In this document: piece by piece, positions 16,200-24,931 of the stretch
How the letters are laid out: each line of letters begins with the position of its first letter
Numbering within the stretch: position 1 is the first letter of the stretch
Origin: Clostridia bacterium
GTDB taxonomy: Bacteria; Bacillota; Clostridia; Christensenellales; Aristaeellaceae
DNA length: 64,000 nucleotides
NCBI GenBank assembly: GCA_017410455.1
Contig: JAFQQT010000091.1
Span: 1-64,000 of the forward strand
Direction of reading: 5' to 3'
Made by a program: the position numbers and the translations under genes
The notes under the pieces: model-generated
The model's input: only the letters and a program-made list of their open reading frames with translations
The model's database searches: none
What the model was told of the DNA's origin: nothing

Positions 16200-16246
16200 A
16201 CGCAGCCGTCCGTCCCTTGCGAAAGGAACAGGCGGCTGCGTATTTT
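16200..16246. terminator. Bidirectional terminator
   Basis: A 9-bp stem ACGCAGCCG/CGGCTGCGT with TATTTT on one side and an A-rich run on the other, between the convergent ends of the AraC-family and GH112 genes. Confidence 0.75.
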
Positions 16247-16250
16247 GCGT

Positions 16251-18401
16251 TTACAGGGGCATGATACGGGTTTCCATGGGCGCCAGGGTGAGGGAAATAT
16301 CGCCCTTGGGGGTACGGATGACGGCGACGGTTTCCTCCTCGGCGTTGTTGACGGCGACGAGGGTATTGTCCGCCGGATAGAAGGCGGTTTCCACGCAGGC
16401 GCGGTCGCTCAGGTACAGGTCGGCGGGGGCGACGCCCGTCAGGTGCAGCAGCATTTCCAGCAGCATGCGGGTGCTTTCCGGCGTGACGCGGAAATCGCTC
16501 ATGTACACGCCGCAGCCCTTGCCGAAGCGGTTCAGGGTCATCTGGGGCGCGCCGTTGCCCTCGCACAGCACGGAAGCCTTGCCGTCGGTGAGGTAGAGGC
16601 GGCTGTCGCTGCCCAGGACAGTGGGGTCGATGGCGAAGGGGGCTTCCTCGACGTCGTACTGCCAGCGGCCGTGGCAGACGCGGGCGCCGGTGTCCAGGTC
16701 AACGCCCAGCACATGGGCCATGCGGAAGTGGGTGTGGTACCCGCCGACGGCCGAGGGTTCCTTCACGCCGATGAAGGCGCCGCCCTCGTGGACAAAGCGG
16801 GTCAGCTCGCTGACGAGCTTCTCGTTCTTCCACGCGTCGCCGCCGGACCAGGCGTCGCCCGTGCAGCCGGCGTTGATGACCACATCCACATCCCTGAGGG
16901 CGCCGTTTTCCACGTCCTCAAAGCTGAGATACCGCACGTCCACCGGCAGGCCGGAGAGGGCCTCGTTGATGTGGATGAGGGCGTGCTTGTCCGTCTCGTG
17001 GAAATGGCCGGAGAGCGTCCAGGAGCGGAGGCTCCCCCAGGTGTGGACAACGGCCACGCGGCACCTGGCCGTCAGGGGCTTGCCGTGGGCGTGCATCTCC
17101 CGGATGCGGCGGAACTCGATGGCCATGTTCTCGATGGTGTCGTGGAAATCCGGGAAGGGGAGGGTCAGGCTCAGGTAGCCGCCCAGGCCGATGCGGTCCA
17201 CCGGCTGACGCAGCAGCGCGCGGCGGACATTGCGCCAGTACAGCAGCGCATCGCGGCTGGGGTTGCCGCCCTCGGAGAAGGTGGGCAGACCGCCCAGCCC
17301 CACCGGGAACAGGTACGGGTGGAAGCGCAGCTCATGGGTGGGGACGTCCACATTGGCGCACAGGCGGCACTCGAAGCCGGAGAACACGCACTTGATCAGG
17401 CCGTCGAAGCCAATGGAGGTGAAATGCTTGCCATAGGGCTCCATGCCGACCCAGCTGTCATCGTAGAAAACATAGGCGAGCTTGCCGTGCTTGTGGATGA
17501 TGTCCACCAGCACCTTCGCCTTTTCCGCCACGAAGCGCTGGATGAAGGCCATGTAATCCCGCTTGGCCTTCGTGGGCGGCATGTGGGTCGCCTGCAGCTT
17601 GCGCTGGTTGATGAAGTCCTCGGCCGTCAGGGCGTAGCCGTACTCCGCCTCAAAGGCGCGCAGGGCGGCGGGGCTGACGGTGAAATCGTAGCTGGCCCAG
17701 TCCACAAAGGTGTGGCGGTTGCGCAGGTCGTCGCCGAAGATCCACACGAAGTTGTAGAACAGGCTCGTCAGGCGTACCACGTTGGTGGCCGGGTTCTGCA
17801 CGCACCAGTCCACCAGCCACTGCTGCAGGTATTCCCAGGCAGCGGGATGCCGGGGATCCAGCTGCCGCAGATGCTCGCTGGTCCAGGCATTGGTGGTGTG
17901 GTTGTACATGTTGATCTCTTCCCAGATGCGCCAGGCGAGGAAGGAGACCGTGTATTCATGCCAGGGCGTGCAGCCGCAGAGGGTGACCTGGCCATCCGCA
18001 TAAGACCACTGATCACAGGGGACGGGCGTGTCCGTCGTGCGGTCGTAGACTTGCCAGAAGGGCATGGCGTCCGCCGAGTCGTTCAGCTCAAACTGCTCGG
18101 CAAAGAAGCCCTTCATGGGCTCGATGACCAGCGTATCGCCAGTGGCGACCACGGGCTGGGAGCACAGGAAGCTTTGCTGCTGGCTGTCCGGATGCTGGGC
18201 CGCGAAGGCGTTGTGCTGGCGGATGATGCAGATGGTGGAGTAGATGCTGTACCCGGCCTCCACAATCTCGGGGGAGAGCTTGGTGCCGTCGCTGTCACGG
18301 ATGACGTCTGCGCCCCATTTGCGGGCCAATTCGAGGGTCAGCTGCTCATAGCCGGCCTCGCCCGGAAGGGTGAAGCCGCCCTGCGTGTATTTCTTATCCA
18401 T
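16251..18401 (-). CDS. GH112 phosphorylase (galactosyl-rhamnose or lacto-N-biose type)
   Basis: GH112 enzymes phosphorolyse a beta-galactosidic bond and release galactose-1-phosphate. The 716-residue chain has the family start GGFTLPGEAGYEQL, KWGADVIRDSDGTKLS, IYSTICIIRQHN, and the acid block FYDDSWVGMEPYG (D314/D315). The well-known members act on lacto-N-biose or galacto-N-biose, but another branch cleaves D-galactosyl-beta-1,4-L-rhamnose. In this rhamnogalacturonan island the galactosyl-rhamnose activity is the better guess. No signal peptide. AGGAGG sits seven bases before the ATG. It is transcribed alone, leftward, from a promoter in the 358-base gap shared with the GH105 gene. Confidence 0.9.
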   Translation of the reverse strand: MDKKYTQGGFTLPGEAGYEQLTLELARKWGADVIRDSDGTKLSPEIVEAGYSIYSTICIIRQHNAFAAQHPDSQQQSFLCSQPVVATGDTLVIEPMKGFFAEQFELNDSADAMPFWQVYDRTTDTPVPCDQWSYADGQVTLCGCTPWHEYTVSFLAWRIWEEINMYNHTTNAWTSEHLRQLDPRHPAAWEYLQQWLVDWCVQNPATNVVRLTSLFYNFVWIFGDDLRNRHTFVDWASYDFTVSPAALRAFEAEYGYALTAEDFINQRKLQATHMPPTKAKRDYMAFIQRFVAEKAKVLVDIIHKHGKLAYVFYDDSWVGMEPYGKHFTSIGFDGLIKCVFSGFECRLCANVDVPTHELRFHPYLFPVGLGGLPTFSEGGNPSRDALLYWRNVRRALLRQPVDRIGLGGYLSLTLPFPDFHDTIENMAIEFRRIREMHAHGKPLTARCRVAVVHTWGSLRSWTLSGHFHETDKHALIHINEALSGLPVDVRYLSFEDVENGALRDVDVVINAGCTGDAWSGGDAWKNEKLVSELTRFVHEGGAFIGVKEPSAVGGYHTHFRMAHVLGVDLDTGARVCHGRWQYDVEEAPFAIDPTVLGSDSRLYLTDGKASVLCEGNGAPQMTLNRFGKGCGVYMSDFRVTPESTRMLLEMLLHLTGVAPADLYLSDRACVETAFYPADNTLVAVNNAEEETVAVIRTPKGDISLTLAPMETRIMPL

Positions 18402-18444
18402 ATCATACCTCCTGTATGGCAGGATGAACGTAATGCTTTATAAC

Positions 18445-18450
18445 AGTATA
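18445..18450 (-). promoter_or_regulatory. -10 of the GH112 gene
   Basis: Extended TGG-TATACT on the minus strand, 44 bases before the start codon. Confidence 0.55.
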
Positions 18451-18501
18451 CCACGCCGGGGCATGCTGTGACAAGAGGAGATTCTGACCCAAAATGGCCT
18501 G

Positions 18502-18516
18502 AAAACGACCCGTTTT
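18502..18516. promoter_or_regulatory. Palindrome AAAACG-acc-CGTTTT, candidate operator
   Basis: A perfect 6-bp inverted repeat with a 3-base centre, in the middle of the 358-base divergent gap. Its left part AAAACGACC also occurs at 15112 between the AraC gene and the first importer. Apart from this and the two promoters I see nothing coding in 18402-18759. Confidence 0.45.
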
Positions 18517-18690
18517 GTTCTGATTTTTGCATGTTTTGTGCGGCAGGAGCCAGCAGTCCTCCCGAAGATCCGGGGGGAACAGACTGCGCCGCCGGACAGG
18601 CGGTACTCTGGCATTGCGGGCGGGATGGAAAGCATGGGTGGATTTGCGTGGAATTTGTTCGGAAATGTGCAGTCCTGTCCACCGGAGAAA

Positions 18691-18719
18691 TTGAATATCC
18701 GCCGTGCATCTGCTATAAT
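18691..18719 (+). promoter_or_regulatory. Promoter of the second GH105 gene
   Basis: TTGAAT (18691-18696), exactly 17 bp, then TGC-TATAAT (18714-18719). This is one of the best sigma-A matches in the window. Confidence 0.75.
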
Positions 18720-18759
18720 GGAAGCACGAACCCCGTGATGCGATAAGGAGGAATATACC

Positions 18760-19809
18760 GTGGCGAAAATTCAGTTTGATAAGCAGCGTGTGCTGGACGC
18801 CATCGACGTGGTCGTCCGCCAGACGATGAACATGGACATGATGTGGGACTGGCCCTGCGGCGTGGCGTACTTCGGCATCTGCGAGGCGTACCGCGCCACC
18901 GGCAGGCAGGAGTACCTCGACCTGGTCAAGGCTCGCGTGGATGAGTATATCGAGCTGGGTCTGCCCCATTGGACGGTCAACACCTGCTCCATGGGTCATG
19001 CGCTGCTGACCCTGCACGAGGTGACGGGTGACGAAAAGTACAAGCAGGTTGCCCAGAGCAAGATCGAATACCTGCGCACCCATGCCCTGCGCTTTGGCGA
19101 CAGCGTGCTGCAGCATACGGTGTCTGCCAAGAATGATTTCCCGGAGCAGGCCTGGGCGGACACGCTGTTCATGGCCGCCTTCTTCATGCTGCGCGCGGGC
19201 GTGGCCTGGAATGACCAGGACCTGATCAACGACGCGCTGAACCAGTACTTCTGGCACATCAACTACCTGCAGGACGGCAAGTCCGGCCTGTGGTACCACG
19301 GCTACAACAACATTCATCAGGATCACATGTCCGGCTTCTACTGGGGCCGCGCCAATGCCTGGGCGGCCTACACCATGGCCCAGGCAGGTCGGGTGCTGCC
19401 GGAGTGCTACCTGTACCCCAAGTACATGGACATTGCCGGCTCCCTGGCGGAGCAGCTGGCGGCGCTGAAGCTCCTGCAGACGGAGGACGGCCTGTGGCGC
19501 ACCATCCTGGACGACCCGGAGAGCTACGAGGAGGTCTCCGCCTCCGCCGGTATCGCAGCGGCCATGACCCTCAAGGGCAACCCGCTGCATGTGAAGTACA
19601 TCAACCGCTCGGTGGAGGGCATCCTTGCCAACATCAGCCCTGAGGGCCGCGTACTCAATGTGTCCGGCGGCACGGCGGTGATGAAGGATCGCGACGGCTA
19701 CCGCGGCATTCCCCGCAAGTGGACGCAGGGCTGGGGCCAGGGCCTGGCGCTGGCCTTCCTGGCGGCGGTGCTGGAGAGCGAGAACGACCAGGGCGACGGC
19801 GCGCTGTAA
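18760..19809 (+). CDS. Unsaturated rhamnogalacturonyl hydrolase (GH105)
   Basis: Hydrolyses the 4,5-unsaturated galacturonyl-rhamnose disaccharide made by RG lyase. 349 residues, single (alpha/alpha)6 domain: WDWPCGVAYFGI, the catalytic Asp in AWADTLFM (D134), LWYHGYNN, YWGRANAW, and the closing WTQGWGQGLALAFLA. GTG start with AAGGAGG nine bases upstream. It is shorter than, and only moderately like, the GH105 half of the fusion protein at 9410, so the two may prefer different substrate lengths. Transcribed alone with a strong terminator. Confidence 0.92.
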   Translation: MAKIQFDKQRVLDAIDVVVRQTMNMDMMWDWPCGVAYFGICEAYRATGRQEYLDLVKARVDEYIELGLPHWTVNTCSMGHALLTLHEVTGDEKYKQVAQSKIEYLRTHALRFGDSVLQHTVSAKNDFPEQAWADTLFMAAFFMLRAGVAWNDQDLINDALNQYFWHINYLQDGKSGLWYHGYNNIHQDHMSGFYWGRANAWAAYTMAQAGRVLPECYLYPKYMDIAGSLAEQLAALKLLQTEDGLWRTILDDPESYEEVSASAGIAAAMTLKGNPLHVKYINRSVEGILANISPEGRVLNVSGGTAVMKDRDGYRGIPRKWTQGWGQGLALAFLAAVLESENDQGDGAL

Positions 19810-19826
19810 TCCATCTGAATAAATCA

Positions 19827-19871
19827 GGCAGGCTGCCTTGCTGAGCGAATCAGTGGGCAGCCTGCCCTTTT
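19827..19871. terminator. Bidirectional terminator
   Basis: An 11-bp perfect stem GGCAGGCTGCC/GGCAGCCTGCC followed by CTTTTGG, between the convergent GH105 and GH2 genes. Confidence 0.8.
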
Positions 19872-19880
19872 GGTATGCGG

Positions 19881-22800
19881 TTACGGCAGCGTCACGCGCA
19901 GCGCGCGGATGTTTTCGTCATACTGGGCGCTTACGCCGGGGATCTGCGTGACCAGGGCGCTGACCTCCATGACGAGAATGCCGGTATCGGTCACCCAGGG
20001 CATGCCGTCCATCAGGTTTTCGCGGCCATCCACGATCAGATGAGTCGCGCCGACCTGGGCGATGATCCTCCGGCTGCCGGAAACGACGGTCAGTGTGCCG
20101 GCCTCCGCGTCCCAGGTGAAGTCCATCAGCTCCGGCTGCATGGCCTTGATCCTCTCAACGATGCACATTACGTTGCCCCAGACGGCGCCGCCCAGGTTCA
20201 CGGCGCGCACGCCCCGGAAGTCCGGCTCCTGGCCGTTGACCATGATCTTGCAGTAATTCTCCTTTTCGGGGACGAACTTGGCGGCGTCGGCCTCGGGGAT
20301 GGGCATGATCGAATCCTCCTCCGGCAGGCGGAGGGCGGCGGGGGCGTCGCGCAGCACGGCAGGGGCCTCGGCGGACAGCGGGCGCACGTCCGCCGGGAGG
20401 GCGGCCAGCTGCACCACGGCTTCGGGGAGTCCCTCGCAGCGGGCGGTCAGCGTGATGCTGCCGGGCTGCTCCGTAGCGCGGATAAGCACGCGGTTCGTGC
20501 CGCACTCGGCGAACACGAAGGGCTGGTGGATCACATTGTCGCTGCGCCCGTTGCCGTCGAAACGGCCGCTGTTGTAGCCGCCGAGGAAGACGGCCGGGCC
20601 ATCGAGCCGGAAGTCGATGCGCGCATCGCACAGGGGGCAGACGCGGCCCAGCGCGTCCAGCACGGCGACGTCCACGCAGGCGATATCCGTGCCGTCGGCA
20701 CGGAGGCCGCCGGGCGCGGTGCGTGGCACGAGGTGCAGTCTGGCGGGCTGGCCGACGGTATCAATACGGTCACGGGCGATCTCCGCGCCGTCATAGCCGT
20801 AGGCCACGGCCTCCACGCAGCCGGACTGCGTTACATCAACGCCCGGGAAGGCAAAGACGAAGGTGCTTTCCGGCTTGTCGCAATGGCCCACAGGCTGGCC
20901 GTTGACCAGCAGCGCCACCTCCGCCACGGGGTAGCTGGCGACGGCGTAGACGGTTTTTGAGGTCGGGTCGCGGCGCAGGAGCTCGTCGGTTTCCTCCCAG
21001 TAGCTGCCGTTGAAGCGCTTGCCGTGGTGGAGGTAGGCTTCCGGCGTGACCGGCGGGTAGTTCCAGTGGCCCAGGAGCTTCACCTGCGGGCGGGCGCTCT
21101 GCATCACGCGGAAGACGTCGAAACTCTGCTTCCTGACGCGGATGGCGTCCACGCGGCCGCTCATGCGTCCGTTTTCCGACCAGGATTGCCGTCCGTGCTG
21201 CGCGGAGTCCGTCCAGCACAGGGCGGCGGCGCCGCTGTACCAGTTCCGGCCGGAGCCGCCCTGCAGGCGGTCATGGAAGAATTCCTGGTACCCCCGGGCG
21301 TTGGCCAGGGCGAGTTCCTCGCTGGTGAGGTCGTAGAAATCCAGGCCCTTCTGCTTACGGCCGCCCTTGCCCAGGTAGCGGTTGCGGTAATCGAAGTCCG
21401 GCGGGGTGAAATCGTCCCAGATGCGCCGCGGGGCCTCCTCGCGGGAATATTCCGTCTCCATGACCGGCCCGTGCAGGGACAGGAAGCGCCCGGCGTGGCG
21501 GTTGAGCATCGTGCCGACGTATTCGCTTTCGGCCAGCACATCCTCGGTGTTGATGGTGCGGCAGCCCATGAAGCGCCCGCCGAAGGGATCCAGGGCGCGC
21601 TTGAGCTGCGTCATTTCCCGCATGTGCTCGCGGCTGATGGAGTTGTTGCCCGCCTCCCAGAACAGGATGGACGGATGGTTACGGCAGGCCAGGATCACGT
21701 TGCGCATCAGCTCCACGCGCTGATCCCACTGGCGGCCGAAATTCTCCCGCTCCTTGTCTCCGGCGGGCTGGGTGACGACCACGCCGTGGCGGTCATAGGC
21801 GCGCAGATCCGCAGGGCTCCCGGCCACATGCATGAAGCGGATGTGGTTTGCGCTGCTCTCGCGGATCAGCATCGCGTCCAGATCGTGCATCCATTCGGGG
21901 ACGATGCCGGCGGCGGCCCACTCATTCGTGGCGCGCTGGGCATAGCCGCGCAGCCATACGGGGCGGTCGTTGATCATCACGCCCAGGTCTGCATCATAGG
22001 CGACCTTGCGGAAGCCGGTCACGATGGTTTCCCTGTCCAGCTCGGTTTCGCCGTCCATCAGGCGGATGACGACCCGGTACAGCGCGGGGGAGGAGGGCGA
22101 CCAGAGGGTGACGCCTGTCAGAGGTGCGCTGGCGCGGATGACCTGCGTACCCAGGGCGGCGCAGGGTGTGGGGGCCACCTTGTCCTCGTCGGCGGGGACG
22201 TAGTGCTGCATGGCTTCGTCCCAGACATAAGCGTCCTCGGGGGTGATGCTGATGCGGCGCAGGGACGCCTCTTCTGCCGGAGAAATGGGGGTGACTGCGA
22301 CTTCATCTGAGGTAAACCCGGCAATGACATGCCCATCCATGTCCTGTACACTCACGGCGATGGATACGCATGCGGGGGCGTCTGCAAGGCTTCGGACTTC
22401 GGCGTCCACATGGAGGGTGCAGGCGCCGCGGGGGACATCGAAGGTATCGGCGTACACATACTGACCATGGCTGAGCAGGTTCGAATAGAGCGGCAGGGTA
22501 AGGTGCGTACGGGGCTTGAAGTGGATACGCACGGGCTGGCTCAGGCCGCCGATGACGGGGTTGAAGTCGTTGCAGTTCCAGAAGAAGGGCACACCGGCCT
22601 GATTTGCCGGCACGGGCTGCTCCTGAGCGAAGAGGTAGCTGCCGGGCGCGGCATCCGGCTTGTTGGGCGTTTCGGCGATGCAGAAGGGAATGTTGCGGGT
22701 GCTGGTGTTGTCCGTGGCGATGGCAATGAGGTTGTGGCCGTCCGCCGCCAGGTATGGCGTGAGGTCGAAGCCGAAGGGGCCGACGCCCGCCTCGTAGTAG

Positions 22801-23144
22801 CCGGTAAGCTGTCCGTTGACCCAGACGTAGCAGGTCTGGCGGACGCCCTCAAAGGAGAGGAGCGTCAGGCCGCTGCGGAATTCCGGCGGCACGTCCAGCT
22901 CGTTCCGGTAGAGGGCGACGGTGCGGGTCTGGCCGCTGCCGGCGTCCTCAATGGGGACGGAGAAGAGCTCGCCGTCGTTGAAAGTGTGGGGAAGGGCCAC
23001 GCGCTGCCAGCCCTGCTCGATGTAGGCAGGAGACTCAAACGTGCGGCCATTCTCATCGCGGGTGGCCGCCAGCGCATCGGCCAGCGGGAAGGCGTTGGCC
23101 AGGCGGAACCGCCAGCCGTGATGAAAATAGAAGGTGCGCTCCAT
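19881..23144 (-). CDS. Glycoside hydrolase family 2 (beta-galactosidase-like), multidomain
   Basis: 1087 residues. GH2 order: N-terminal sugar-binding jelly roll (about 1-210, WQRVALPHTFND, YVWVNGQLTGYYEAG), an Ig-like domain, a TIM barrel (about 380-690), further Ig-like domains (VALLVNGQPVGH; FLGGYNSGRFDGN), and a last ~110 residues that look like a copper-amine-oxidase N-terminal-type domain (AVNLGGAVWGNVMCIVERI, LIVDGRENLMDG). The usual acid/base motif GNE reads WEAGNN here (N500-N501), with a Glu at 497. The nucleophile is probably E565 in METEYS. It could remove galactose from RG-I side chains, but the changed motif leaves the activity open. No signal peptide. AAGGAGG precedes the ATG. 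It lies downstream of nothing co-directional within 75 bases except the second importer, and may be read through from it. Confidence 0.87.
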   Translation of the reverse strand: MERTFYFHHGWRFRLANAFPLADALAATRDENGRTFESPAYIEQGWQRVALPHTFNDGELFSVPIEDAGSGQTRTVALYRNELDVPPEFRSGLTLLSFEGVRQTCYVWVNGQLTGYYEAGVGPFGFDLTPYLAADGHNLIAIATDNTSTRNIPFCIAETPNKPDAAPGSYLFAQEQPVPANQAGVPFFWNCNDFNPVIGGLSQPVRIHFKPRTHLTLPLYSNLLSHGQYVYADTFDVPRGACTLHVDAEVRSLADAPACVSIAVSVQDMDGHVIAGFTSDEVAVTPISPAEEASLRRISITPEDAYVWDEAMQHYVPADEDKVAPTPCAALGTQVIRASAPLTGVTLWSPSSPALYRVVIRLMDGETELDRETIVTGFRKVAYDADLGVMINDRPVWLRGYAQRATNEWAAAGIVPEWMHDLDAMLIRESSANHIRFMHVAGSPADLRAYDRHGVVVTQPAGDKERENFGRQWDQRVELMRNVILACRNHPSILFWEAGNNSISREHMREMTQLKRALDPFGGRFMGCRTINTEDVLAESEYVGTMLNRHAGRFLSLHGPVMETEYSREEAPRRIWDDFTPPDFDYRNRYLGKGGRKQKGLDFYDLTSEELALANARGYQEFFHDRLQGGSGRNWYSGAAALCWTDSAQHGRQSWSENGRMSGRVDAIRVRKQSFDVFRVMQSARPQVKLLGHWNYPPVTPEAYLHHGKRFNGSYWEETDELLRRDPTSKTVYAVASYPVAEVALLVNGQPVGHCDKPESTFVFAFPGVDVTQSGCVEAVAYGYDGAEIARDRIDTVGQPARLHLVPRTAPGGLRADGTDIACVDVAVLDALGRVCPLCDARIDFRLDGPAVFLGGYNSGRFDGNGRSDNVIHQPFVFAECGTNRVLIRATEQPGSITLTARCEGLPEAVVQLAALPADVRPLSAEAPAVLRDAPAALRLPEEDSIMPIPEADAAKFVPEKENYCKIMVNGQEPDFRGVRAVNLGGAVWGNVMCIVERIKAMQPELMDFTWDAEAGTLTVVSGSRRIIAQVGATHLIVDGRENLMDGMPWVTDTGILVMEVSALVTQIPGVSAQYDENIRALRVTLP

Positions 23145-23161
23145 GTTCTCTTCCTCCTTCG

Positions 23162-23198
23162 AAAAAAAGGGGAGCCGCCGGAAGACCGGCAGCCCCCC
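23162..23198 (-). terminator. Terminator after the second receptor gene
   Basis: On the minus strand a GC-rich stem (GGGGGCTGCCGG against CCGGCGGCTCCCC, two mismatches) followed by eight T. It lies between the receptor gene and the GH2 gene, so GH2 expression from the importer promoter would need readthrough. Confidence 0.85.
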
Positions 23199-23219
23199 GA
23201 GGGGTTCAACGATGCAGGA

Positions 23220-24716
23220 TTACTGCAGGGTAGCATGATAGGCGTCGTTGTACTCCTGAGTCATCAGGGCGCCGCCCTCGTCTTCCCACTGCTGCCAGGC
23301 AGCCTCGAGGCCATCGAGATCGATGATGCCAGCGATGTACTGCACAGCGGCGTCGGACAGGATGGTGCTCAGCTGAGAACCGAAGGCAACGTTGGTCTCA
23401 GACACGAAGGGGTAGCAGGGGTTGGACACGGCATAGGGGGTCAGGATGCCGTTCAGCTCGGCATAGCGGGCGCGCAGGTCGGACTGGCGCAGGGGAGCGC
23501 ACAGGTCGCCGGCGATGTTCATGCCCAGCTGGTTCAGGCTGTGCTGGTAGATGGAGTTGTTGTTGCTCATTTCCTCGGTGTACTGATCGGTGGCAATGCG
23601 GTAGCCTTCCTCGTCCAGCAGGTAGGTCACGCCTTCAACGCCCCAGTTCAGCATCATCTGACCCTCGGCGGTGTTGGCCCAATCCAGGAACTTCATGACC
23701 TTGGGCAGATCCTCTTCCTTCACGGCCTTGGTCACGACGATTTCGCCGGAGAAGCCAGCGTTCTGAGGCCACACGGTGATGGAGCCGTCTTCCTTGGCGA
23801 TGGTGCCGACCATCTCCCAGACCTGCTCGGTCACGCCGCGGTTCTTCTCGAACCACTCCTGCTGACGGTAGCAGTTGTCCAGGCAGTCAAAGCGCATGAA
23901 CGCCTTGTCGGTGCGCTCGATGTTATCCCACTGGGTGGAGTCGATGGTGGCGAAGTTGGGGTCGATGCCGCCGGCCTCGTACAGGTCACGCAGCCAGTTC
24001 AGGCCCTCGAGGTAAGCGGGGCTCTTGTGGGCGGGGTAGATGTTGCCATCCTCGTCGATGCCCCACTCGTTGGGAGCGCCGTGAGCGACGGTGATCACGC
24101 TGATGGTGCCCGCGGTGTAGGAGCACATGTTCAGCGCGTAGGTGTCATCGGAGTAGTCGGCCAGGGCGAAGGCCAGCTCGGTCAGCTCATCCAGGGTGGT
24201 GGGCACTTCGGTGATGCCGGCTTCCGCGGCGATGTCCTTGCGGTAGTAGACACCGGCACGGGGATACGCACGGGTGCGGTAGATGCCGTAGATGCGGCCA
24301 TCGATGGAGATGTTGTTGTAGATGCCAGCGGAACCGGCCAGGTTCGGGTAGTTCTCGCTGTCCTTCACGTAGTCGGTCAGATCCCAGAACGCGCCAGCGC
24401 GGGCGTTGTTCACCATGGTGGTGCCGCGGGCGTCGGTCATGACGATCAGCATGGGCTGCTTCTCGGAAGGATCAGCCATGGTGACGTTCAGGGTGTCGCC
24501 GTAGGTGGAGTTGGCGGCGTAGATGATCTCCAGGCGCACGCCGGTGGCCTCTTCGATGGCCTTCAGGATGGGGTTGTTCTCACTGACGTCGGCCTCGACC
24601 AGAGCGTTCATGTCGGGCAGGAGCACAGTGATGACGAAGGGTTCCTCAGCGGCGGCGAAGGACATCATGGACAGAGCCATCACCAGCGCCAGGAACAGGG
24701 AAGCCAGCTTCTTCAT
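23220..24716 (-). CDS. Extracellular sugar-binding protein of an LplABC-type importer (second copy)
   Basis: Receptor of the second carbohydrate importer, 498 residues from MKKLASLFLALVM (start 24716, AGGAGG upstream; the open frame upstream lacks a start signal). The signal peptide ends near FAAA-EE and contains no Cys at all, so it is not a lipoprotein. The mature part has the family pattern with VTMADPSEKQPMLIV, DGRIYGIYRTRAYPRAGVYYRKD and WGVEGVTYLLDEEG, the last being typical of LplA/YtcQ receptors. It follows two permease genes on the same strand. The shared leader hairpin at 24741-24773 stands between. Cargo is inferred to be an RG-I fragment. Confidence 0.9.
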   Translation of the reverse strand: MKKLASLFLALVMALSMMSFAAAEEPFVITVLLPDMNALVEADVSENNPILKAIEEATGVRLEIIYAANSTYGDTLNVTMADPSEKQPMLIVMTDARGTTMVNNARAGAFWDLTDYVKDSENYPNLAGSAGIYNNISIDGRIYGIYRTRAYPRAGVYYRKDIAAEAGITEVPTTLDELTELAFALADYSDDTYALNMCSYTAGTISVITVAHGAPNEWGIDEDGNIYPAHKSPAYLEGLNWLRDLYEAGGIDPNFATIDSTQWDNIERTDKAFMRFDCLDNCYRQQEWFEKNRGVTEQVWEMVGTIAKEDGSITVWPQNAGFSGEIVVTKAVKEEDLPKVMKFLDWANTAEGQMMLNWGVEGVTYLLDEEGYRIATDQYTEEMSNNNSIYQHSLNQLGMNIAGDLCAPLRQSDLRARYAELNGILTPYAVSNPCYPFVSETNVAFGSQLSTILSDAAVQYIAGIIDLDGLEAAWQQWEDEGGALMTQEYNDAYHATLQ

Positions 24717-24740
24717 GGGGGTACCTCCTTTTATTTTGTT

Positions 24741-24773
24741 TATGGCGGATGCCTCCACCATAAATCCGAAGGG
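24741..24773 (-). promoter_or_regulatory. Leader hairpin plus CTTCGGATT motif before the second receptor gene
   Basis: Minus strand: CCCTTCGGATT (24763-24773), then an 8-bp stem with one mismatch (TATGGTGG/CCGCCATA, 24741-24762), then AGGAGG and ATG. Same motif, order and spacing as at 12940-12973, but with a different stem sequence. Confidence 0.55.
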
Positions 24774-24931
24774 AATGCAGGGATCACACGGAAGAAACGC
24801 CCGGTCAGCCTTGCGGCTGCCAACGTTCTCCCGTGGCGGGCCCTTTGGCGAGTGGGCAAAAGTCCTGAGTAGCACGCGCGTTCAGTCAATACCGAAGGCG
24901 CGCAACCCGATCGCGGAAAAGCGTGACAAAG

